NCBI RefSeq assembly: GCF_008180725.1
Contig: NZ_VTEV01000007.1
Span: forward strand, 62,001 to 126,000
Direction of reading: 5' to 3'
DNA: 64,000 nucleotides
DNA from: Sutcliffiella horikoshii
Lineage (GTDB): Bacteria; Bacillota; Bacilli; Bacillales; Bacillaceae_I
Shown one piece after another: positions 53,789-62,772 of the stretch. The notes below the pieces were generated by a model that worked only from the letters and a program-made list of their open reading frames with translations, was not told the origin of the DNA and made no database searches. Position numbers and translations under genes: made by a program. How positions within the stretch are numbered: the first letter of the stretch is position 1; the number at the start of each line of letters is the position of its first letter.

Positions 53789-54548
53789 GTAGGAACTCCT
53801 TTGATTTCAGTGTAGCCAAATATAATAAAACGGTGGGAATAATCGTTACAGTTAACGCGAGGTAAAGTTCTGCAGTTAGTGCAATCATACAGAACATCCC
53901 AATCATTAAACCGTACAATACATACATATTCCTCTCCCAGTAGCGATTTTCCTTTGAAGAAATATTTTTCGAAAGTAATAAAATGACTAGGTGAAACAGG
54001 AAAGAAAGACCGAACCAACTGTAAAAGTTAAACATGGGAATGTCGTAGTAAAAGCTTGTTCCTTCCCAAATCCAATACTCCTTAGCTATAAACGCAACAG
54101 GATCAATGATAAGATCCAGTACCACAGTAGCAAATGAAGCGAGGATTGCCTTAGTAAGGATAGATGCATGTGGGCTTACCCTGTTTGCCAGCACATGTGA
54201 CGTGGAAATGACCAATACCCATGCAAAACCGATCGTGATAGGTACATCAAATAACTTCGGTCCGAAATAGGAATTATAATAATAATCGCCAAAAAGAAAA
54301 CCATATTTCACCCCAAAATGCTCCGCAGCCATTGCTGCAAAAAAGACCATTAAAGTAAAGAAAACTCCTGTAGCACGGTAATTTTTAATAAAATATATGG
54401 CACCGAGTGTTCCTGCGGTAACGAGAAAAACGACATTCGCCCATTCCAACCAAGGGGGCAAGAGATCAAAAGTCAACAACACGACACCACATATGTACCA
54501 TACGATAAAAAAACGAACAATCAGCTTTTCCCACATGTTAATCTTCAA
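53757..54548 (-). CDS. DUF422 carotenoid biosynthesis protein, CruF-like hydratase
   Basis: About 263 residues with seven membrane segments. Conserved polar blocks are AAEHFGVKYGFLFGDYYY, FDVPITIGFAWVLVISTSHVLA, DLIIDPVAFIAKEYWIWEG and NFYSWFG, all typical of CruF/DUF422 proteins that hydrate the psi end of acyclic carotenoids (1',2'-hydratase). This would create the hydroxyl used by a glycosyltransferase. First gene of the minus-strand unit. AGAGGTGAT precedes a choice of TTG or GTG starts; I used TTG at 54548, with GTG at 54557 or ATG at 54536 possible. Confidence 0.84.
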   Translation of the reverse strand: MKINMWEKLIVRFFIVWYICGVVLLTFDLLPPWLEWANVVFLVTAGTLGAIYFIKNYRATGVFFTLMVFFAAMAAEHFGVKYGFLFGDYYYNSYFGPKLFDVPITIGFAWVLVISTSHVLANRVSPHASILTKAILASFATVVLDLIIDPVAFIAKEYWIWEGTSFYYDIPMFNFYSWFGLSFLFHLVILLLSKNISSKENRYWERNMYVLYGLMIGMFCMIALTAELYLALTVTIIPTVLLYLATLKSKEFLHDSSKKKQTV

Positions 54549-54613
54549 CAATATCACCTCTAGGAGGAATTATAGCATTATAGTTTAATGACTGTATAGG
54601 TTTTGTATACATG

Positions 54614-54653
54614 AAAAAGCGATCCAATGGGCTTAGCCATGAATCGCTTTTTT
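54614..54653 (-). terminator. Terminator of the PII-AmtB operon
   Basis: AAAAAGCGAT (54614-54623) pairs with ATCGCTTTTTT (54643-54653); an inner GGGCTTAGCC can extend the hairpin. The T run reads out on the minus strand after amtB, and the A-rich side makes it bidirectional. Confidence 0.82.
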
Positions 54654-54689
54654 CTAGCTATTAATCATGATAGGCGAAGAGCGAGAAGT

Positions 54690-56069
54690 TTAAACTTCCT
54701 TCGCTTTACGTTTTTGTGTAGTTCCGCCTAAATTGTTCAGGCGATGAACTAAACCAGTACCGAATTCTGGTGCTGAACTATTATCGGAAAAGACCGACTC
54801 TCTAAGCTCATAAGCAGAAGAACCGTGTTCGGCAAAATCAAGCCCGGAAATCTCTTCTTCCTTCGTAACACGAATGCTAGTAAAGCGGGTAACAATGAAT
54901 AGGAATAAGCCAACAGAACCAATGGTCCATGCAGAAACAGCTAATATGCCGATCGCTTGGATGCCTAATTGGGAAACTCCGCCACCGTAAAATAACCCTG
55001 TTGAAGTGGAGAATAAACCTACAGCAAGTGTTCCCCAAATACCGCAAACGCCATGAACCGCAATGGCACCAACCGGGTCATCGATTTTTGCTTTACGATC
55101 GATGAATGTAACTGCTTCTACTAGAAGAACCCCTGCAACTAAACCAATAATGATGGCTCCAATTGGAGATACATCTCCTGTTCCTGCTGTGATACCAACT
55201 AACCCAGCTAATGCGGCGTTCAATGTTAAGGAAGCATCAATGCGCTGATAACGGAATTGCGTATAGAATGCAGAAGCCAGCACGCCGGCAGATGCAGATA
55301 GTAAAGTGGTAGTTATAACATGTGGTATCAGGGATGGATCAGCAGCTAACGTGCTACCGCCATTAAATCCAAACCAGCCAAACCATAGGATGAAAACACC
55401 AAGTGCCCCAAGTGGGATGTTGTGCCCGGAGATGACATTAACTTTACCGTTTGTATATTTTCCAAGACGTGCTCCTAAAAACTTAACCGCAACAATAGCG
55501 CCAAGTGCTCCAGTAAGATGGACGACTGTAGAGCCAGCGAAATCAGTAAATCCTAGCTCTGATAACCAACCGCCACCCCATACCCAATGGCCGACAATTG
55601 GATAGATAAGTGCTGTCATAGCGACAGTCAATAGAATATAACTAGATAGCTTCATGCGTTCTGCAACAGCACCAGAGATGATAGTTGCACAAGTTGCCGC
55701 GAACATTGCTTGGAAGACGAAGAATCCTATTTGATCTTCGTGACCAGTAAGGAAAAATCCGTCGAGTCCTGTAAAACCACCAACGGAACTACCGAACATA
55801 AGGGCATAGCCAATGGCCAGATAGAGTACAGATGCAATCGAGATAGTGAGGAAGTTTTTCATTAAGATATTTAGTGCATTTTTGGAACGGGTAAATCCTG
55901 ATTCTACCATTGCAAACCCTGCGTGCATAAAAAACACTAATAGTGCTGCTACCATAATCCAAACCATATCAAGGGAGACGCTTAAACCTTCAACCGTAGG
56001 TGCTTGCGCATGTGCTGTAGAACTGATTAGTAATCCGCCCGTAACGAGTAATCCTATTTTCTTTTTCAT
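54690..56069 (-). CDS. nrgA: Ammonium transporter (AmtB/NrgA)
   Basis: 459 residues from ATG at 56069 (AAAGGATG upstream). A cleavable signal peptide (to about residue 22, STAHAQA) precedes eleven membrane segments, as in E. coli AmtB. The twin pore histidines lie in TVVHLTGALG and IAVHGVCGIWG, and the C-terminal GLDFAEHGSSAY is the PII-binding tail signature. It conducts ammonium across the membrane and is gated by the PII protein encoded just upstream. The C-terminal tail extends ~50 residues beyond the last helix. Confidence 0.94.
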   Translation of the reverse strand: MKKKIGLLVTGGLLISSTAHAQAPTVEGLSVSLDMVWIMVAALLVFFMHAGFAMVESGFTRSKNALNILMKNFLTISIASVLYLAIGYALMFGSSVGGFTGLDGFFLTGHEDQIGFFVFQAMFAATCATIISGAVAERMKLSSYILLTVAMTALIYPIVGHWVWGGGWLSELGFTDFAGSTVVHLTGALGAIVAVKFLGARLGKYTNGKVNVISGHNIPLGALGVFILWFGWFGFNGGSTLAADPSLIPHVITTTLLSASAGVLASAFYTQFRYQRIDASLTLNAALAGLVGITAGTGDVSPIGAIIIGLVAGVLLVEAVTFIDRKAKIDDPVGAIAVHGVCGIWGTLAVGLFSTSTGLFYGGGVSQLGIQAIGILAVSAWTIGSVGLFLFIVTRFTSIRVTKEEEISGLDFAEHGSSAYELRESVFSDNSSAPEFGTGLVHRLNNLGGTTQKRKAKEV

Positions 56070-56093
56070 AATTATCATCCTTTCTTATTGAAA

Positions 56094-56435
56094 TTAAATG
56101 ATGGCAAGCTTTCCGTTTTCTCCTGTGCGGATCCGAATGGCATCTTCCACTGGATAGATAAAAATCTTTCCGTCGCCGACTGTGTTGGTCGAGCATACTT
56201 CTTGAATGATTTGGACAATTTCATCTACGTACTCTGATTCCACAACCATTTCCACCTTGACCTTAGGCAAAAGCTTAATTTCAAAAGTATTTCCTCTGAA
56301 AAGACCCTGTTGGCCTTTTTGCTGTCCGCAACCTGCAACTTCTGAGACGGTTAAACCGTTGATACCGACTTCTTCCAGCTTTTCGCGAAGAGCACGAAAG
56401 GTTTCGGGTCTAACAATGGCTTCCACTTTTTTCAT
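56094..56435 (-). CDS. nrgB: PII-type nitrogen regulatory protein
   Basis: 113 residues. PII features: MKKVEAIVRPETFRALREKL, the T-loop around GQQKGQQGLFRGNTFEIKLLPK in two parts, the B-loop VGDGKIFIYPVEDAIRIRTGE. Residue 51, the uridylylated Tyr in enterobacteria, is Phe here, so this PII is not modified that way. It senses ATP/ADP and 2-oxoglutarate and blocks AmtB. It precedes amtB in the operon, the reverse of the B. subtilis nrgA-nrgB order. GGAGAG ribosome site. Confidence 0.94.
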   Translation of the reverse strand: MKKVEAIVRPETFRALREKLEEVGINGLTVSEVAGCGQQKGQQGLFRGNTFEIKLLPKVKVEMVVESEYVDEIVQIIQEVCSTNTVGDGKIFIYPVEDAIRIRTGENGKLAII

Positions 56436-56457
56436 GGTTATCTCTCCTTTAAGTTAA

Positions 56458-56474
56458 TGTTATGTTTCCTAACA
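56458..56474. promoter_or_regulatory. TnrA/GlnR box, proximal, downstream of the promoter
   Basis: TGTTATGTTTCCTAACA matches TGTNA-N7-TNACA perfectly. Its centre lies about 20 bases after the predicted transcription start. Confidence 0.8.
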
Positions 56475-56492
56475 TCTGTAGTTATGTTTTAT

Positions 56493-56521
56493 ATCATATT
56501 CTATAATTATGCAGGGTGCAA
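56493..56521 (-). promoter_or_regulatory. Sigma-A promoter of the nrgB-nrgA operon
   Basis: On the minus strand TTGCAC (56521-56516), 17 bases, TATGAT (56498-56493). Confidence 0.7.
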
Positions 56522-56562
56522 TAGGAATTATCAAAAAATTCAGTCGAAAGCGCTTACTAGTT

Positions 56563-56579
56563 TGTAAGGAATCCTTACA
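56563..56579. promoter_or_regulatory. TnrA/GlnR box, distal, upstream of the promoter
   Basis: TGTAAGGAATCCTTACA, a perfect palindrome and a perfect TGTNA-N7-TNACA match, about 85 bases upstream of the predicted start and 105 bases from the proximal box. Confidence 0.82.
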
Positions 56580-56598
56580 TAGATGAAGAAGAAAACAA

Positions 56599-56628
56599 AA
56601 AAGCCCTTCAAGAGAAGGACTTTTAATA
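56599..56628. terminator. Hairpin terminator upstream of the nrgB promoter region
   Basis: AAAAGCCCTTC (56599-56609) pairs with GAAGGACTTTT (56614-56624) with one mismatch. It can insulate nrgB from transcription coming from yisQ. Confidence 0.65.
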
Positions 56629-56650
56629 AATTTAGACAGTAGATAACTCT

Positions 56651-57223
56651 GTTGATTTCCGTTCCAGGCGCTTCGCTTGCCTGCAGGCGGTCCGTGAGCC
56701 TCCTCGGTTTGCATCGACGCCACTGAAAAAGTCTATAAATTTAGATGTAGTATAGACCCCGCTGTTGATTTCCGAAAAAGGCTTCGCTTTCCTAGGGGCG
56801 CTGCTGGAGCCTCCTCGGCTACGCCTGCGGGGTCTCCACCTCGCGCTATCTCCCTCAGGAGTCTACGCCTTTTTCTCCAATCACCAGCTAGAAATCATTT
56901 AGGTACATAAGATTTCAAATTTTCAGTGGCTTCGCTTGCAGCCTGTGGGGTCTCACCTGTCCCTTCCTCCCGCGGGCGTCTGCGGGCCTTCCACTCCAAT
57001 CAACAAGGTGACCTCATTCATTGAAGGGTTTATCAAAAGGCATCTAAACTAACTGAATGATATTTACGTATAGTTTACGTAATTTTCAGCTGTGGATTGG
57101 AGCAAATGGCGGAGACTCCAGCGGGGGAGTAAAGGTAGATTGAGACCCCACAGGCGAAGCCGAGGAGGCTCAAGCACCGTCCCGCGGGAAGCGAAGCCAT
57201 TTGCGGAAAGGAACAGCGGTGAT
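56651..57223. repeat. Compound inverted dispersed repeat, copy 3
   Basis: The stretch 56629-57255 between nrgB and yisQ is filled by four pieces in the same order as copy 2: truncated unit (56651-56733), full unit (56759-56885), truncated unit (56933-57003), full inverted unit (57089-57223). Only the linkers differ noticeably. No gene is supported inside it. Confidence 0.88.
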
Positions 57224-57255
57224 AACCGGTAACAAAGATTTTTGTAAATAAATCT

Positions 57256-58608
57256 CTATGAAGCTTTTTCGTGGACGAAGGATTTGGTTACCCAAATGCG
57301 GGACTTCCAGCGATATAGCATGATGATGCCACGCAACCACTCATCTAAAATCATCGCAATCCACACACCGACCAAACCAAATCCAAAATGAATGCCCAGC
57401 ACATAGGAAACAGTAACACTAACACCCCACATTGATAGAATCCCAATATAAACAGGGAATCTTACATCACCTGCTGCACGCAAAGCATTGATTACAACCA
57501 AGTTGAATGAACGCCCCGGTTCCAATATCAAGGTAAATAAAATCAGCGTACCTCCAAGTGCAATGATGTCTGGGTTATCTGTAAAGAATCCTAAAAGAGT
57601 ATCAGAGAAAAATGCGATTGGTATGGCGGTCAAAATAGAGATTAAAATGGCGAGGCGCAAACTTTTTATACAGCGCTTGTATGCCTCTTCTATTTTTCCG
57701 GCCCCGATCTGATGACCAATCATTATTTGCGTTCCCTGACTGATGGCTACACTGAATAAAAAAATAAACATCATTAAACTTTGTGCGTACACCTTTGTAG
57801 TCAATGCTTCTGTACCAATCATGACGATGAAATAGGTAATCACAATTTGAGATGTATTGTAAGACAAATGCTCTCCGGCTGATGGAATGCCTATTTTCAA
57901 TAAATTTTTCAGATGGCTTACAGGCAGGCGGAACATTTTCTTAAATGGCAAAGGTTCTTCAATTCTTTTGAAAAGAAGAAAAGTAATGACGATTAATCCT
58001 AAAGCCCGGCTTGTTACGGTAGAAATAGCTACCCCTTCCACACCTAGAACGGGGATTCCGAACGGACCAAATATAAATAAATAGTTACCTATAACATTAA
58101 TGATATTCATTCCAATGGTTACATACATGGCATCCCTAGTGAAACCATAGCTTCTAATGGTAGCACCCATCGTGATGACGAGAGCCTGAACAAAGGAGAA
58201 GATCCCGACCATTTTCAGATAAGAATCTGCCTCGGTTAAGAGTTCAGGAGGGAGATCCATCAATAATAAAAGCTTAGAACTGAAAAGGAATACCAAAATA
58301 CTGATGGCTACACTGAAAATTAGATTTGCTCCGATGGAGACAACCGTAACTTCTGCAGCAATTTCTCTGTTTTTTGATCCAAGATACTGTGCGACCAGGA
58401 TGGTGGTACCTGTTGCGATGAAACCAAACATAACAATCAACATAAACAAGATTTGATTGGCAACCCCAACGGCTGCAACGGAGTCATCTGAGTACTGACT
58501 CAACATTAATATATCTGCATTTCCCATTAGCATGTGAAGTAGGACTTCAATAAAGATCGGCCATGTTAAGGCAAAAAGGGTGAGTTTCTTTGTGTTTGTT
58601 TCTTTCAT
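57256..58608 (-). CDS. yisQ: MATE-family efflux transporter YisQ
   Basis: 450 residues with twelve membrane segments in two MatE halves (LALTWPIFIEVLLHMLMGNADILMLSQYSDDSVAAVGVANQI... and LKIGIPSAGEHLSYNTSQIVITYFIVMIGTEALTTKVYAQ, in pieces). MATE proteins export cationic or amphipathic compounds with Na+ or H+. Its place, divergent from an AraC-type gene and near a CrtM-type gene, matches B. subtilis yisP-yisQ-yisR. The ATG at 58608 follows AAAAGGAG. Confidence 0.91.
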   Translation of the reverse strand: MKETNTKKLTLFALTWPIFIEVLLHMLMGNADILMLSQYSDDSVAAVGVANQILFMLIVMFGFIATGTTILVAQYLGSKNREIAAEVTVVSIGANLIFSVAISILVFLFSSKLLLLMDLPPELLTEADSYLKMVGIFSFVQALVITMGATIRSYGFTRDAMYVTIGMNIINVIGNYLFIFGPFGIPVLGVEGVAISTVTSRALGLIVITFLLFKRIEEPLPFKKMFRLPVSHLKNLLKIGIPSAGEHLSYNTSQIVITYFIVMIGTEALTTKVYAQSLMMFIFLFSVAISQGTQIMIGHQIGAGKIEEAYKRCIKSLRLAILISILTAIPIAFFSDTLLGFFTDNPDIIALGGTLILFTLILEPGRSFNLVVINALRAAGDVRFPVYIGILSMWGVSVTVSYVLGIHFGFGLVGVWIAMILDEWLRGIIMLYRWKSRIWVTKSFVHEKAS

Positions 58609-58726
58609 TCATTTACTCCTTTTGATGAATCCGACATAAAACCATTCCTAGTTTAACCGCATTTTATTATAATAGAAAGAGATGATTTCGATACTTATTG
58701 GATTTTTACGACTTGAGGTGTAAGGA

Positions 58727-59599
58727 ATGTCAATGATAGCTATGTCCATCCCGCCTTTTCCAACTTTTATAAGGGGTGGGGAATATACATTTAATAAAGG
58801 AGAACGACACTTTTCCAGAGTGTTTACCGTTTTTGATCTTTTATATGTGAAAAAAGGTACCTTGTTTATGCAAGAAGGTGACGAACGATTCGTTGTGAAA
58901 GAAGGACAATATGTCATATTGGTTCCTGGTGAAAGACACGAAGGATATGCGGATTGCACAGAACAAACCGATTATTTCTGGTTGCATTTTGTTATCCCGG
59001 GAAATGAGTATCAGATGGTTGAGGATAAGGAGCTGGATTGGTCCTTTGTTTATAGGAAAGAACCAACATTTACAGAAGTAGGTTATTATCAGTTTCATAT
59101 TCCGCAGTGGGGTGAAGTGAAAAGAAGAGAGATTGTGGAACAGCAGTTGGAAACGCTTCTTACTACAAGAGACGGGGATGCTCATGTTCCAGATGATTAT
59201 TTGAAGCAGCAAATTCAATTCTCTGAGTTCATTGTGCAGTTGCAAAAGGAGGCATTCTCGATTCCGAGTGCGACCGAAAAGGTATGTGAGAGTGCAATGA
59301 AGTACATTCAAAAAAATTATAAAGAGCCTGTTAATATGAGTGTTTTAAAAGAAGAGTTGAATTTTCACCCCGATTATTTGACTCGTTGCATGCAAAAAAC
59401 AATCGGAATCAGCCCCATGCAGTATTTAACGCATTACCGGATGCATCATGCCAAAAAGCTTTTGGCGGAAACGGAATATAAAGTCTCTGCCATATCTCGT
59501 GATGTGGGCATTGATGATGTCACGTATTTTTCTAAGTTGTTTAAGAAGATGGAGGGCACTACGCCGATGGAATACCGGAGATTGGTGCATCGGAAGTGA
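58727..59599 (+). CDS. yisR: AraC-family transcriptional regulator YisR
   Basis: 290 residues. The N-terminal cupin sensor contains LFMQEGDERFVVKEGQYVILVPGERHEGYA; the C-terminal ~100 residues carry two helix-turn-helix units, VNMSVLKEELNFHPDYLTRCMQKTIGISPMQYL and VSAISRDVGIDDVTYFSKLFKKMEGTTPMEYRR (each in parts). It probably binds a sugar or other small ligand and regulates itself or the divergent yisQ. GAGGTGTAAGGA precedes ATG. A TATAAT at 58668-58673 lies in the shared promoter gap. Confidence 0.91.
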   Translation: MSMIAMSIPPFPTFIRGGEYTFNKGERHFSRVFTVFDLLYVKKGTLFMQEGDERFVVKEGQYVILVPGERHEGYADCTEQTDYFWLHFVIPGNEYQMVEDKELDWSFVYRKEPTFTEVGYYQFHIPQWGEVKRREIVEQQLETLLTTRDGDAHVPDDYLKQQIQFSEFIVQLQKEAFSIPSATEKVCESAMKYIQKNYKEPVNMSVLKEELNFHPDYLTRCMQKTIGISPMQYLTHYRMHHAKKLLAETEYKVSAISRDVGIDDVTYFSKLFKKMEGTTPMEYRRLVHRK

Positions 59600-59639
59600 A
59601 ATTGGAAGTGGACTGAATTATCTTTATCTTAGTTTTTGG

Positions 59640-60485
59640 AAAAGAAGCGTGCTATAAGCCGGAACGCTGGAAGAACCCCCGTCAAAAGTCTAATAGAAGC
59701 GTTCTATAAGCCCGATCACCGAAAGAAACACTGTCTATTGTCTAATAGAAGGGTTCTATATGCCGGAACGCTGGAAGAAGCACGGTCAAAAGTCTAATAG
59801 AAGCGTTCTATAAGCCCGATCACCGGAAGAAACGCTGTCTATTGTCTAATAGAAGGGTTCTATATGCCGGAACGCTGGAAGAACCCCCGTCAAAAGTCTA
59901 ATAGAAGCGTTCTATAAGCCCGATCGCCGAAAGAAACACTGTCAATTGTCTAATAGAAGGGTTCTATATGCCGGAACGCTGGAAGAACCCCCGTCAAAAG
60001 TCTAATAGAAGCGTTCTATAAGCACGATCACCGGAAGAAACGCTGTCTATTGTCTAATAGAAGGGTTCTATATGCCGGAACGCTGGAAGAAGCACTGTCT
60101 ATTGTCTAATAGAAGGGTTCTATATGCCGGAACGCTGGAAGAACCCCCGTCAAAAGTCTAATAGAAGCGTTCTATAAGCCCGATCACCGGAAGAAACGCT
60201 GTCTATTGTCTAATAGAAGGGTTCTATATGCCGGAACGCTGGAAGAACCCCCGTCAAAAGTCTAATAGAAGCGTTCTATAAGCCCAAACGCCGAAAGAAA
60301 CACTGTCAATTGTCTAATAGAAGGGTTCTATATGCCGGAACGCTGGAAGAACCCCCGTCAAAAGTCTAATAGAAGCGTTCTATAAGCCCGATCACCGGAA
60401 GAAACGCTGTCTATTGTCTAATAGAAGGGTTCTATAAGCCTAAACGCCCTAAACAACAAAACAAAATGTCTAATAGAATTTACTA
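59640..60485. repeat. Tandem array with 52-bp period (alternating variants, 104-bp higher order)
   Basis: The motif GTCTAATAG occurs 16 times from 59688 to 60468 at exact 52-base steps. Two unit versions largely alternate: one with GAAGCGTTCTATAAGCCCGATCACCG and one with AAGGGTTCTATATGCCGGAACGCTGG (shown in parts), so much of the array has a 104-base super-period. Each unit contains the small hairpin ATAGAA-GNG-TTCTAT. It fills the gap between the convergent yisR and mdxD genes. Confidence 0.93.
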
Positions 60486-60508
60486 AGCCAGTAATGCCGC
60501 TAATATAG

Positions 60509-60543
60509 AAAAAGATGTCCGCTAATTTCCTTAGCGGACACCT
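60509..60543 (-). terminator. Terminator of mdxD
   Basis: TGTCCGCTAA (60516-60525) pairs perfectly with TTAGCGGACA (60531-60540). On the minus strand it is followed by TCTTTTTC. Confidence 0.88.
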
Positions 60544-60562
60544 CAACTTTTACTCTGTAAAA

Positions 60563-62410
<1,848 letters not shown>

Positions 62411-62620
62411 TTATTCAACATAAGGGTATGTCAAAAATGAAACAATGTCAATGAAAAGAGAAAGCTCAATGGAGTTGGGAAGGGAAGGATAAAAAACTTA
62501 CACTGCAAAAGTCCCGGAATCAATTCCATAAATTCATATATACCAAGGGTTTAAGTCTTTGAAATAATTTAAGTAGTTTCCTAATCTAGCAACATATTAA
62601 AGTTTTTTTAAAAAAACAGG

Positions 62621-62648
62621 TTGTCAATTGGGCGATTACATGTATAAT
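62621..62648 (+). promoter_or_regulatory. Sigma-A promoter of mdxE
   Basis: TTGTCA (62621-62626), 16 bases, TATAAT (62643-62648). Confidence 0.72.
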
Positions 62649-62663
62649 AAAAAGTGAAAGTTG

Positions 62664-62732
62664 TGCAATCGTTTTCATGAAAAATGTAAGCGTTATATGT
62701 TTTCGCTTACATGTTATGCAATCGTTTGTGCA
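62664..62732 (+). promoter_or_regulatory. Operator cluster in the mdxE leader (MdxR/CcpA-type sites)
   Basis: Three elements follow the promoter. TGCAATCGTTTTCA (62664-62677) is one base off the cre consensus. TGTAAGCG (62685-62692) and CGCTTACA (62704-62711) form an 8-bp inverted repeat, of which TGTTTTCGCTTACA (62698-62711) is also one base off cre. TGCAATCGTTTGTGCA lies at 62717-62732. The shared TGCAATCG core links the first and last to the palindrome before mdxD. Of the ~440 bases between the two genes the remainder (62369-62620) shows nothing clear. Confidence 0.6.
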
Positions 62733-62772
62733 TCTTAGTAGAAAGAACATTCAAAATGACGGAGGGGTCAAA

